Source of the DNA: Paraburkholderia bryophila
GTDB taxonomy: Bacteria; Pseudomonadota; Gammaproteobacteria; Burkholderiales; Burkholderiaceae
Length of the DNA: 64,000 nucleotides
Assembly: GCF_003269035.1 (NCBI RefSeq)
Contig: NZ_QLTK01000004.1
Location: forward strand, 186,001 to 250,000
Direction: 5' to 3'
Shown: positions 20,284 through 27,968 of the stretch, in pieces
Numbering within the stretch: the first letter of the stretch is position 1
Layout: every line of letters begins with the position of its first letter
Position numbers and translations under genes: made by a program
Notes under the pieces: model-generated
What the model saw: only the letters and a program-made list of their open reading frames with translations
What the model was told of the DNA's origin: nothing
The model's database searches: none

Positions 20284-21095
20284 GTTTCTGGGACAGTTTG
20301 CAGCAGGCATCATGGCGGGGCATTCCATTCGGTGTGAATGCCGCTGATGCCCGCTTCGGTCGAAGGCAGGCGATTCACGAATACCCGAATCGGGATGAAG
20401 TCTGGGTAGAGGATCTCGGCCGCGCGGCGGGGCGCATCAACATTCGCGGGTTCCTGCTCGAGAATGACCTCGTCTACAACGGCGGGGATGTAATCGATCA
20501 GCGCGAGGACATGATCGGGGCATGCGAGACGGAAGGCCCGGGTGAATTGGTGCATCCGACGTTGGGTCGCCTCGATGTCAGTCTTCTTTCGTTCGAGGTA
20601 TCGGAGCGAAAGGAAGATGGTCTCATGTTCGAGATTCACCTCTCGTTCATCGAAAGTGGGCTGCAGATATTCCCGAGTGCGGCCACCTCAACAGGCGACG
20701 CGGTCAACCAGGCGGCTGACGACGCCAACGCTGCGATGAACGCCGATTTCGCAAAGCGCGCGAAGCCTGATTTGCAGCAAGGCGCGGCCGTGGTACAGCA
20801 AGCGGTTTCAACTGCGACGCTGTGGGCAGGCAAGGCGATCGGGCTGGTGAACGGCGCAACGAGCATATTTCACATGGTCACCGGGCTGACTGGTTCATAT
20901 GGGCGATTCGCCGGCGGCCGCACTGTTGGCTTCTCCGGCTATTCCGCTCTTTCAAGTTTGCAAAGGACGCTAGGCACTGCCCAGCAAGCTAATGCGACGG
21001 TGCAAACGCTGACCGCCTATGGGACTCAGGCGAGAAAGACGGTCCTTGACGCAGCGGACGCTCTTAAGAAATCCGCAGAATCTCTAGGCCTATGA
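20280..21095 (+). CDS. DNA circularisation protein (Mu gpN-like), truncated
   Basis: 271 residues. The first 110 match the DNA_circ_N domain: SFWDSLQQASWRGIPFGVNAADARFGRR, AIHEYPNRDEVWVEDLGRAAGRINIRGFLLENDLVYNGGDVIDQREDMIGACE split by conserved Gly residues, then GPGELVHPTLGRLDV. In Mu-like phages this protein (gpN, about 490 residues) is a tail/baseplate component, named for an old role in circularising injected DNA. Here the central part is Ala-rich helical and the protein stops at about half the usual length. The start at 20280 is shared with the previous ORF's stop. It appears to be a remnant or a shortened variant. Confidence 0.8.
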   Translation: MSFWDSLQQASWRGIPFGVNAADARFGRRQAIHEYPNRDEVWVEDLGRAAGRINIRGFLLENDLVYNGGDVIDQREDMIGACETEGPGELVHPTLGRLDVSLLSFEVSERKEDGLMFEIHLSFIESGLQIFPSAATSTGDAVNQAADDANAAMNADFAKRAKPDLQQGAAVVQQAVSTATLWAGKAIGLVNGATSIFHMVTGLTGSYGRFAGGRTVGFSGYSALSSLQRTLGTAQQANATVQTLTAYGTQARKTVLDAADALKKSAESLGL

Positions 21096-21151
21096 AACTC
21101 GTGAACCTGATTCGTTCGTTTTTAAATTGGTAGTACTTATTTGGAGATTTC

Positions 21152-21325
21152 ATGGAAACGAAAGTCGATACGAATGCAACGCAAGAGGCTGATGCGCCGC
21201 AGTCCGTCGCTGGCGGCTTTAACCGACGCGTCGGCGAGCGACTTCACTGCGAGCACCCGGTAGCCACGCAGGATGCGCCGCAGCCGACTCATCCGACGGA
21301 GGAAGATAACGATGTATCGAATTGA
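21152..21325 (+). CDS. Small acidic ORF upstream of the tail fibre
   Basis: 57 codons from ATG at 21152, preceded by GGAG at 21143-21146. The product (METKVDTNATQEADAP... ending EEDNDVSN) is hydrophilic with no domain. It overlaps the tail-fibre start by 14 bp, which suggests translational coupling. It is too short for confident assignment. Confidence 0.4.
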   Translation: METKVDTNATQEADAPQSVAGGFNRRVGERLHCEHPVATQDAPQPTHPTEEDNDVSN

Positions 21326-22802
21326 TGACCCAACCGCGTCGACGACTCTGCCGACTCCGGAAGCAGCATTAGCCGAAGGTTACTTCACGGAAGGCAACCC
21401 AGGAACCGGCACCCCCGCGACTCTTGAGCGCGCGTCCTGGTTCAACATGATCCAGGAAGAGTTGCGCGCGATTGTTGTGGCAGCCGGCCTGACGCCGAGC
21501 AAGACAACGTACAACCAGGTCTTTCTCGCCATTCAGGCTCTGATCAAAGCAGCCGGTCAGGGCATCAGTTCGACCGGCAATATCAGCACCACCGGCAAGA
21601 TCAACGGTTCCAACAATCCGAACCTGCTATTCAATGGCTCCGGCGAGTTCGGGAGCGTCGGCTGGACCTTGGGTTCTTTTTCGCAGTTCGTTGATACCAG
21701 CGGCGAGATCGGCAGTTTCTTTTCGAATTCTGGTGCGCTGACTTCGTACACGTTTGCAGTAGCTGGCCAGCAAGTCCCGATTGGTCCTAGCCAGAACGTG
21801 TGTTTGTCGATGGACGTTTCGAACGGCGCGGCTGGCACCGTCCAGATCTCCCTCGCGGCTTATACGTCGGCTGGCGGCTATATCTCCAACATCGGCACGT
21901 CGGCGGTTCCCAATGCATCGCTCACGCGCTATTCGACGACCGCTGTGACGCCCGCAAATACTGCGTATGTGGTCCCGCAGTTGGTTCTGAATGGAGTTAC
22001 TTCGAGCGCATTCGGCATCGTTTTCCGACGTGTCAAAGTCGAGCAAGGCACCACCCCATCCCTTTATTCTCAAGAGGCGAGTATTGCGGGGATCAACAGC
22101 GGTCGCCTTCTTCGCACGTCGATCTACACAAACGTCGGCGGCACGCAGTATGTGTCTGTCAACGGAGGTGCAGCGACGACCACCGGTGCGACGACGTTCG
22201 TCCCGCTGTCGACCACCAACACGGTGATCGGCGAGTGTCAGGGTGCCGGCGGTGCCGGATCTGGAGCGACCGGTGCCACTTCGACGACAGTATCTCTCGG
22301 TGCTCCGGGTGCAAGTGGTTCGTATGGGAAATCTTTGTGGTCTGTGACAGCCGTCGGTGCTTCGCAAACCATTACGGTCGGATTAGGTGGGGCGGCAGTG
22401 AGCGGCGGTTCGGGTAACTCAGGCGGAAGCAGTTCTATTGGGTCGCTTATGACAGCTCCGGGCGGCCCGGGCGGAACATTAGCCGGCACGGTAACACCTC
22501 CCTACTACCAAGGTAACGGAACAGCCGCGACAGCCACGACCGGGGCGAACATGATTGCTATCCAGGGTCTGGCGGGCTCGCCAAGTTGCGGCATTGGCAC
22601 AGGGGCGTCCGCTCTGATCGGCGGTAGTGGGGGCGCCACTCCGTATGGTCAGGGAGCGCAAGGGGCTGCCGGAAATTCAAACGGCCAAAACGCCGCCAAT
22701 TTTGGCGGCGGAGGCGGCGGCATCGCGCTCAATCAGGCGGGTGGCACCGGGACTGGTGGCGCCGGCAAGAACGGCATTGTGACAATTCAGGAGTTCGCAT
22801 AA
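21312..22802 (+). CDS. Phage tail fibre / tail spike protein with glycine-rich C-terminus
   Basis: 496 residues. The N-terminal 75 (MYRIDDPTASTTLPTPE, EGYFTEGNPGTGTPATL, WFNMIQEEL) are the conserved virion-attachment module of Burkholderiales tail fibres. Residues 95-265 are a beta-rich, carbohydrate-module-like section (NLLFNGSGEFGSVGWTLG, typical of a 'concanavalin-like' fibre domain). From about residue 315 the protein is a Gly/Ala/Thr-rich stalk ending in an FGGGGGGIAL stretch, as in fibre domains with polyglycine-II helices that bind host receptors. GGAGGA at 21297-21302 fixes the start at 21312. The small gene that follows is its likely partner. It would determine host range if assembled into a virion. 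Confidence 0.85.
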   Translation: MYRIDDPTASTTLPTPEAALAEGYFTEGNPGTGTPATLERASWFNMIQEELRAIVVAAGLTPSKTTYNQVFLAIQALIKAAGQGISSTGNISTTGKINGSNNPNLLFNGSGEFGSVGWTLGSFSQFVDTSGEIGSFFSNSGALTSYTFAVAGQQVPIGPSQNVCLSMDVSNGAAGTVQISLAAYTSAGGYISNIGTSAVPNASLTRYSTTAVTPANTAYVVPQLVLNGVTSSAFGIVFRRVKVEQGTTPSLYSQEASIAGINSGRLLRTSIYTNVGGTQYVSVNGGAATTTGATTFVPLSTTNTVIGECQGAGGAGSGATGATSTTVSLGAPGASGSYGKSLWSVTAVGASQTITVGLGGAAVSGGSGNSGGSSSIGSLMTAPGGPGGTLAGTVTPPYYQGNGTAATATTGANMIAIQGLAGSPSCGIGTGASALIGGSGGATPYGQGAQGAAGNSNGQNAANFGGGGGGIALNQAGGTGTGGAGKNGIVTIQEFA

Positions 22803-23012
22803 ATGCGCACCTATGCACGTATAGACTCGGGTTTCGTAGTCGAAATAATCCAGCCGATGACGGATGCAGACGGTAACGAAATCCCGATTGTTGATCGTTT
22901 CACGCCAGAGTTCGTGGCAACCCTTGTAGATGTGACTGACTCGTCCCCGATGCCGGGGTCACATTGGACGGCCATCGAAACGAAAGGAGTTTGGGCATTT
23001 GCCCAGCCCTAA
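22803..23012 (+). CDS. Small tail-fibre-associated protein
   Basis: 69 residues, MRTYARIDSGFVVEIIQPM, then IPIVDRFTPEFVATLVDVT and WTAIETKGVWAFAQP. This order, opening with 'YARID-G-VVEI' and closing with a Trp-rich 'G-x-x-W-x-F', is usual for small proteins encoded right after tail fibres in Burkholderia and P2-like phages, where they may be fibre chaperones or tip proteins. It starts one base after the fibre stop codon, so it is coupled to it. Function is inferred from position. Confidence 0.7.
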   Translation: MRTYARIDSGFVVEIIQPMTDADGNEIPIVDRFTPEFVATLVDVTDSSPMPGSHWTAIETKGVWAFAQP

Positions 23013-23015
23013 CTG

Positions 23016-24173
23016 CTAGGGGATTGAACGCGGGGAAAGCGAGATTCTGGATTTTTGTTGAAGGATCCGCTTTCGGCAGGGCACCTCGATCAATGCGTGA
23101 CTTGCTGCAGCCAAGAAAATTAACGCGCAAAAGTACATCACTGGAGTGGCGATTTCAGGTAAAACGTCCCACGAGAAGAACTTCATCAAAATTTGATGGA
23201 GCATGTAAATGGAGAAGCTGATCTCCCCTAGGTACACAAATGGGCGCCAGGACAGTGCTTTCCCAATCGCACCTCGCCCGGCCGCTAAAACTGCTATCAA
23301 GGGGGCAATCAGCCACGCAGACCCTGATTGACCAAATAGCGTATACAAGGTCGCCAACCGGATATGATCAGCAACGACGTAAAATTCGTTTCCGAACCAT
23401 CGAGCGATGATCGTTAGCATGGCCAGTTCAAGAACGGTCCAAGCCAAAGCAGACATTCGGAGGTGTCTGATGTACCGATCCCAGAGCACCCACGTTGACA
23501 TGCCTAGGCAAAATTCAAAGGCCCGGACCAACGGGAACGCGTAAAGGCCCGACCTTAGTGAGACTTGGAATCGGCCCCCATCTGGAGGCACGCCAAACAT
23601 TTTCATAACAGCTACAACACCGAGCGCGATCAATGCCGACCCGAGTAGTTTACAAAGCCAGGTGTGCCGAATATTAATAAGTAGCATCGGAAATGCAAGG
23701 TAGAAAAAAGCTTCAGTCGAGATGCTCCAAGAAACGCTGTTCCACGAAAAAACATACGCATCGAAAGGCATAGCCGCATGCGTTAAGGAAAGATTCGAAG
23801 CTAGCTCTAACCATTTGTTGAATATGCCGGGCCCATCCAGTACCAGTCTGTCTGCGCGTATAAAGATGACTGTCGCAAGCAATGTGAAGACATGCACAGG
23901 CCAAAGTCGAGCGATACGCGCTCGAATAAATGCAATATAGCCGGGAAAAGACTTCGATGCATAAACGTGAGTCAAGATGAAGCCTGATAGCACAAAGAAA
24001 AAACTAACACCGTGATCAAGTGGCCATACGGCATCCTTTAGCCATGGCCATGTGAAGTATGCTTTAGCATGCAAGATCACAATCATCATTGCAGCCACGA
24101 AACGAAGACTTGTAAGCGGCTTTAGATCTTCTACTACCTGGTGCTTAGCGTCTCCGGCATTGATGGTCGACAT
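23016..24173 (-). CDS. Acyltransferase 3 family membrane protein (OafA-like)
   Basis: 385 residues with about ten membrane helices. Near the N-terminus, LTSLRFVAAMMIVILHAKAYF carries the catalytic R-x-(10)-H pattern of acyltransferase-3 enzymes, and FFFVLSGFILTHVYASKSF the second conserved motif. These inner-membrane proteins transfer acetyl groups to lipopolysaccharide or other surface glycans. The ATG at 24171-24173 gives a standard N-terminus; a longer frame upstream is arginine-rich and unlikely. It converges on the tail-fibre module with 3 bp between ends. Base composition is clearly more AT-rich than the surroundings, indicating recent transfer. Phage-borne copies alter host O-antigen. 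Confidence 0.85.
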   Translation of the reverse strand: MSTINAGDAKHQVVEDLKPLTSLRFVAAMMIVILHAKAYFTWPWLKDAVWPLDHGVSFFFVLSGFILTHVYASKSFPGYIAFIRARIARLWPVHVFTLLATVIFIRADRLVLDGPGIFNKWLELASNLSLTHAAMPFDAYVFSWNSVSWSISTEAFFYLAFPMLLINIRHTWLCKLLGSALIALGVVAVMKMFGVPPDGGRFQVSLRSGLYAFPLVRAFEFCLGMSTWVLWDRYIRHLRMSALAWTVLELAMLTIIARWFGNEFYVVADHIRLATLYTLFGQSGSAWLIAPLIAVLAAGRGAIGKALSWRPFVYLGEISFSIYMLHQILMKFFSWDVLPEIATPVMYFCALIFLAAASHALIEVPCRKRILQQKSRISLSPRSIP

Positions 24174-24311
24174 AATCGCGTCCTTTTTGAATGTCGCGAT
24201 TTTACAGCAGGAGAGATTTTGTAAGACGCGGCCCGCTGGCCGCGGCCTATCCTCAAAACCGATACCCGACCAGCAGCGTGTCGACGGAATGTCAGATAGA
24301 AGGAGCGCCGT

Positions 24312-24646
24312 ATGGCTACGCAGCAAGCAATAACCCAGTCGACACCTTGGTTCAGGTTCTCGACGACCTCAACCTGTTGACCGGTGCGATGCGGTATCAG
24401 AGCGGCGCGTGGGTTCCCTATGCAACTCCACTCACATGGTCGGCGTATCCGGCGCAAGTGCTCGCAGCGCTTGTCGATTCAGATACAACCATCCTGCGTT
24501 GCTACGAAAATGCGGTGGCCGTGCCTACAATATGCACAACGTATCGGAAAGCGCTACGCACGATGGTCGGAGGCTCCTCGGGGGATCCGACAAAACGACT
24601 GCTAACGAAGCCTACTTATCCTACCGGCACGTACTTGGGAGGCTAG
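24312..24646 (+). pseudogene. Phage-type small gene, probably frameshifted
   Basis: AAGGAG at 24300-24305, six bases before ATG 24312, marks a strong start. That frame ends after 22 codons (MATQQAITQS...). The neighbouring frame then codes coherently to 24646: DTLVQVLDDLNLLTGAMRYQSGAWVPYATPLTW..., ending TKPTYPTGTYLGG. A single-base indel near 24345-24360 would join them into a protein of about 110 residues. No domain was recognised. It ends 4 bp inside the next convergent acyltransferase gene. An alternative is that the second frame is a real gene with an unusual start. Confidence 0.5.
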
Positions 24647-25803
24647 GAATCAGCTGCGATTCCCGGCCGTCCGCCCGTTGAGATGGATTGAGATAGACGC
24701 TTCCCAATCTCATGCGACGGCTTCTCGACCATCTTATGCAGTGTCCACGCCACTATGATCGATAAAGCGAAGGCGCAAGCAATGGCAATCGATGGGGCAA
24801 CGTTCCTCTCGACCATGTGCGCCATCACGGCGTATCCCATGACGCCATGCACTACGTAAAGCGGATAGCTGACGTCAGCGAAAAACGACAGCGTGTGCGA
24901 GCTTGGCCACCGACTGGAAAGCGACGCACAAACCGCAAAGGTTGCAAATGCAGCGATATAGCCTAGGATGCCGCGCACGGGAAGATCGCCGCTGATATAC
25001 ATGCTGACGCAAAACATGGCCAAGCAGGACGGGCCAATGATGCTCAACATCACGTTTGTAATGTGGGGCCTGAAATAGAAATTGAATGCGACGCCGCAAA
25101 ACATCATCAACATGTATTCGCTATCAAAGGCGAACGTCTTTTCGAGGGTTCCCCATGGCTGACGATGCGCTGCGATTGCGATACAGAAAAGAAGCACGGG
25201 AGCGAGGAAAACCTTCAGGCTGCCGGTCCTCAGTAGCGGCGCGAGTAGCGCGCACAGCAGGTAAAACTTCAACTCAATTTCAAGTGTCCAGACGATTCCG
25301 TCGATAGATGGCAGCCAAAGCAGATCCCGCACGCCCGGAACGTAATGCGCGAGCACATGGAAAAGCGCGTAAGGAAACGACCTACCGGACGCGAGGCCGG
25401 ATAGGTAGACGGCGACCAGCGTTACTGTAAATCCTGCGAAGTACAGAGGGTAGATTCGGAAAAAGCGGCCAATCAAGAAGCCGGCGACACTTGAGCGCTC
25501 AAACGAAAACGGGATAACGAAACCGCTGATCATGAAGAACAGGGCGACCCCGAAAGGGCCACTTGCGATCGGTAGTGATTCAAGCCACGCCGCGATCGCG
25601 GGCGTGGGAAGCGCGGCTGCATCCGCGATAGGGGCGTTGATCAACGCTTCGGTAATAGGTCTCGCGAACCAGAATATTCCAAGGTAGTGCGAGATCAGGA
25701 CTGAAAGCGCTGCCACACCACGCAGCGCGTTCGCAAACTCAAGTCTTTGATTTTTCACTGGATTTAGCCGTTCATTGAACGGGTTCGATTGTATCAAATG
25801 CAC
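24643..25803 (-). CDS. Acyltransferase 3 family membrane protein (second copy)
   Basis: 386 residues, about ten membrane helices. RLEFANALRGVAALSVLISHYLGIFWF holds the catalytic Arg and His, and VALFFMISGFVIPFSFERSS the second conserved motif. The enzyme would O-acylate a surface glycan. It is only distantly similar to the gene at 23016-24173, so it is not a recent duplicate. It lies at the other side of the small phage gene and its 3' end overlaps that gene by 4 bp. The start at 25801-25803 adds about 15 polar residues before the first helix; a start at MHLIQSN is the only ATG ahead of the conserved part. Confidence 0.85.
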   Translation of the reverse strand: MHLIQSNPFNERLNPVKNQRLEFANALRGVAALSVLISHYLGIFWFARPITEALINAPIADAAALPTPAIAAWLESLPIASGPFGVALFFMISGFVIPFSFERSSVAGFLIGRFFRIYPLYFAGFTVTLVAVYLSGLASGRSFPYALFHVLAHYVPGVRDLLWLPSIDGIVWTLEIELKFYLLCALLAPLLRTGSLKVFLAPVLLFCIAIAAHRQPWGTLEKTFAFDSEYMLMMFCGVAFNFYFRPHITNVMLSIIGPSCLAMFCVSMYISGDLPVRGILGYIAAFATFAVCASLSSRWPSSHTLSFFADVSYPLYVVHGVMGYAVMAHMVERNVAPSIAIACAFALSIIVAWTLHKMVEKPSHEIGKRLSQSISTGGRPGIAADS

Positions 25804-26052
25804 AACGAACGCCTGTTCAACGAAAGATCACGTCACGCAAGAGATACTTCGTAAGGCGGCCAGCGACTGAGCGTCGGACGCCGCATGTCATCTGCTCCGC
25901 CCGCGTAGCTATGTCAACCGCTAACCGATAGGAACGCTCACCATGTTAGCGAATGAAGGCCTGCGAAATCCTTTCGGGTCCCTCTTCCCAAAAGGAAGGG
26001 CCACGGGCATTGCGCGCCGCGATATTTGTCTAGGTGTGGACTTTTAAAATTT

Positions 26053-26281
26053 GGGTAACAGGGTAACAGCTCGCACATGAACCAAAGTGCATTCGCGGAA
26101 CTTCACGGCGTCAGTCGGAAGACTGTCACGAAGTGGAAAGAGCGCGGCTGGCTTGTGTTTGCGGGCGACGACATCGATGTCGATGCGTCGAATGCGAATC
26201 TGAAAAAGTATCGCCGCGACGGTACTCCGACTGTTACCCAACCTGTTACCCAACCTGTTACCCAAGGCACCAAGGGTAACA
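26053..26281. repeat. Array of GGGTAACA/TGTTACCC repeats around the terminase-like gene
   Basis: Two abutting direct copies of GGGTAACA lie upstream (26053-26060, 26061-26068). Three inverted copies, TGTTACCC, are spaced exactly 12 bp inside the gene (26232, 26244, 26256), and a sixth, GGGTAACA, is at 26274-26281. A partial TGTTAC follows at 26292. The three inside encode a repeated TQPV. They could be sites for the product itself. Confidence 0.7.
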
Positions 26282-26358
26282 AACTCAAAACTGTTACTCT
26301 GGTGGCGAGTGATGTAACGCCTGGCGCCGGCGCCGAGGCTACTGCAAATTCTTGCTGA
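26077..26358 (+). CDS. Nu1-like terminase small subunit, short form
   Basis: 93 residues. The first 50 (MNQSAFAELHGVSRKTVTKWKERGWLVF, then DDIDVDASNANLKKYR) form the winged helix-turn-helix of phage DNA-packaging protein Nu1/terminase small subunits: MNQ-x-x-FA-x-x-x-GVSRK-TV-x-x-WK-x-x-G-x-(IVL)-V-x-x-D-G. Usual members have 150-190 residues and end in an oligomerisation domain. Here a TQPVTQPVTQGTKGN repeat replaces it and the frame stops at 93. Small terminase proteins redirect packaging in phage satellites. It could also be a plain DNA-binding regulator. No large terminase subunit is nearby. Confidence 0.6.
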   Translation: MNQSAFAELHGVSRKTVTKWKERGWLVFAGDDIDVDASNANLKKYRRDGTPTVTQPVTQPVTQGTKGNKLKTVTLVASDVTPGAGAEATANSC

Positions 26359-26590
26359 GCTGCTGGCGCAATGTCTTGGCCATCCGCTCCAGAATGTCCG
26401 GCAATAGAATCTGAGCATCGAGCGGCCCCATCACCGAATAGCCCGAACCAAACTCTCCGTCAATGACGACGACGACAGCGCAGCGCGCTTGGGTCCAATT
26501 CCTTACGTGAGTGCAGGCCGCATCGAATGCACCCGCGGATTCTCCGCCGGCGGTAACCGCCAGCCGAACGTCTACCGGTTTATCGCTCAT
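26339..26590 (-). CDS. Hypothetical protein
   Basis: 83 residues (MSDKPVDVRLAVTAGGESAGAFDAACTHVRNW...). An alpha/beta pattern with a hydrophobic strand CAVVVVIDGEFGSGYSVMG and a basic C-terminal helix (ILERMAKTLRQQLSKNLQ). No family was recognised. It converges on the terminase-like gene and overlaps its end by 20 bp on the other strand. A GGCGGCCC stretch upstream of the start is not a good ribosome-binding site, so coding status is moderate. Confidence 0.5.
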   Translation of the reverse strand: MSDKPVDVRLAVTAGGESAGAFDAACTHVRNWTQARCAVVVVIDGEFGSGYSVMGPLDAQILLPDILERMAKTLRQQLSKNLQ

Positions 26591-26649
26591 AGGGCCGCCG
26601 TCTCGAATGGGGATGGTGAATTTTATCCCGGTGGCGCGCGACCAACGCT

Positions 26650-27051
26650 ATGCTGAATTGCTACACCGCGCGCCACCACTCAGCCTATACGCCAATGCCA
26701 GATCGCCAAGTAAGGCTCGACGACGAAGGCCGCGCCGAACTGCTCTGCTATTTGGTGGTGGCGCAGCTCATCGCTCGAGCGCGCACCGGTGTATGGCTGC
26801 GCACTGATCACCTCGTCGAGTCGACGCGGATCTGGCTCGCAGGCAACGGCGCTGATGCTAGCTGGGAGGATCGTGTGCGGCTCGGCGCGCTGTCCGAGAA
26901 AGTAGCTTGGAGCTTTGTGGACATCCCTCAATTCGCCGACCCCGATTGGCTCGCCAAACTCTTCACTCACGGCTGGCGACTCGACTATCGGTCGCCGATC
27001 GCGCGCGGAATCTATACGGCCTGCAGAACGCAGTTGCATGGCGCCCCCTGA
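26650..27051 (+). CDS. Hypothetical protein
   Basis: 133 residues, helical, with a coherent middle (QVRLDDEGRAELLCYLVVAQLIARARTGVWL, then VRLGALSEKVAWSFVDIPQFADPDWLAKLF). No family recognised. The first ATG (26650) has no ribosome-binding site; an internal ATG at 26695 (MPDRQVRLDDEG) is where the conserved-looking part begins and may be the true start. It reads towards the lipoprotein gene 96 bp away. Confidence 0.5.
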   Translation: MLNCYTARHHSAYTPMPDRQVRLDDEGRAELLCYLVVAQLIARARTGVWLRTDHLVESTRIWLAGNGADASWEDRVRLGALSEKVAWSFVDIPQFADPDWLAKLFTHGWRLDYRSPIARGIYTACRTQLHGAP

Positions 27052-27147
27052 AGGAATCTCGGAGCTACCACCTAGCCGCCCGACTATCGTCTTACGGCTC
27101 GGGATCAGATATTGCGCCATTCCCAATGTGCATAACCACAGGGGAAT

Positions 27148-27366
27148 ATGATGATCAGAATAGCCAGCGCACTTGCATTGGTCGCCGCTCTCGCCGGCTG
27201 TGTAGTCGCCCCGGCAGGGCCTGGCTACGGATATGAACCGGCCCCGGCGTATGGCTACGGTCCCGGCTACTACGCCGCACCCTCGATCGACCTGGGTATT
27301 GGGATCGGAGGTGGTTGGGGAGAACACGGCGGCCATGGCGACCACGGCGGTGGGCGCGGGCGTTAG
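27148..27366 (+). CDS. Small Gly/Tyr-rich lipoprotein
   Basis: 72 residues with a lipoprotein signal (MIRIASALALVAALAGC, lipobox LAGC, Cys18 or Cys17 according to the start). The mature part is a low-complexity PGYGYEPAPAYGYGPGYY stretch followed by a Gly/His-rich end (GGHGDHGGGRGR). The His-rich tail may bind metal. Small tyrosine-rich lipoproteins like this are frequent in Burkholderiales genomes and in their phages. The first or the second of two consecutive ATGs could be the start. Confidence 0.7.
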   Translation: MMIRIASALALVAALAGCVVAPAGPGYGYEPAPAYGYGPGYYAAPSIDLGIGIGGGWGEHGGHGDHGGGRGR

Positions 27367-27383
27367 CCATGCTCCCCCCGTCG

Positions 27384-27467
27384 CTACACGACCATAAGCG
27401 CACCCAGGCAGCCAAGCGCGAGAATAAGGAAAATGCCGCCTGCGAAGAGGTGATGTGATGGTTTCAT
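27384..27467 (-). CDS. Tiny membrane peptide (27 residues)
   Basis: MKPSHHLFAGGIFLILALG followed by CLGALMVV: a charged head and one 20-residue hydrophobic helix, preceded by GGGGA four bases before the ATG. This is compatible with a tiny membrane protein, but the length alone cannot exclude chance. It overlaps a plus-strand ORF start. Confidence 0.3.
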   Translation of the reverse strand: MKPSHHLFAGGIFLILALGCLGALMVV

Positions 27468-27628
27468 GCGATCCCCGATTCGTTATCCGTGAAGCATACG
27501 GCGCTTGGGGAGCGCAAACTGTCAAGGATGGTCAGAACGAATTGGCATTCGATGAGGCACTCCAAATGTTGCGAAGACGCTCAGAACCGTCGGCGTCGTG
27601 TGCGCTCCCGGTCCAGACGGATGACTGA
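27458..27628 (+). CDS. Small ORF (56 residues)
   Basis: Starts at ATG 27458 behind AGAGG, and shares TGATG with the stop of a 29-codon frame (27369-27458) that begins two bases after the lipoprotein stop. The product (MVSCDPRFVIREAYGAWGAQ... ending LPVQTDD) is hydrophilic with no domain. The chained overlap supports translation; nothing supports a function. Confidence 0.35.
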   Translation: MVSCDPRFVIREAYGAWGAQTVKDGQNELAFDEALQMLRRRSEPSASCALPVQTDD

Positions 27629-27638
27629 GGCGCTGGCC

Positions 27639-27818
27639 TCAATGTGTGGCCTGCGTGCCATCCGTAATTCTATTGCGGAGCGCGTGCTTGAGCCGGTCCC
27701 CGCGGACAAAATACCAGCCGCCTAGCGCGAGCAGGATTGGAAACATGCCGAAGAGTCGGGCCTGAGACTGGAAGTCGGTGATGGTGAGCATGATCGTGTG
27801 TACCTCTGCAACGATCAT
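27639..27818 (-). CDS. Small single-span membrane protein
   Basis: 59 residues: MIVAEVHTIMLTITDFQSQ, then a membrane span LFGMFPILLALGGWYFV followed by a basic, cytoplasmic-type tail (RGDRLKHALRNR). GAGGGG is positioned five bases before the ATG at 27816-27818; an internal ATG at 27791 is the alternative. Topology is that of a small accessory membrane protein such as a holin-like or regulatory peptide; no family was recognised. Confidence 0.45.
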   Translation of the reverse strand: MIVAEVHTIMLTITDFQSQARLFGMFPILLALGGWYFVRGDRLKHALRNRITDGTQATH

Positions 27819-27909
27819 ATCCCCCTCACCGCCCGGGTACTGTGGTTTTTTGTAGCGCGCGGCCGGCGAGGCGGAGATACCCGGAAGCGGTCGGAGTGCG
27901 ACAGATATG

Positions 27910-27933
27910 AAAAAGCCCAGCGCGGGCTGGGCT
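27910..27933 (-). terminator. Terminator of the DUF2335 gene
   Basis: On the minus strand AGCCCAGC pairs with GCTGGGCT across a 4-base loop and runs into TTTTT. It lies 36 bp after the stop codon of the DUF2335 gene. Confidence 0.8.
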
Positions 27934-27968
27934 AGTCGTCGGATGCGGCAATTCAGATGTGAGCCACT

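Noticed and set aside
26230..26281. Short CRISPR-like array from 12-bp repeats
   Set aside because: Repeats are too short, abut without spacers and lie inside a coding frame as TQPV codons.
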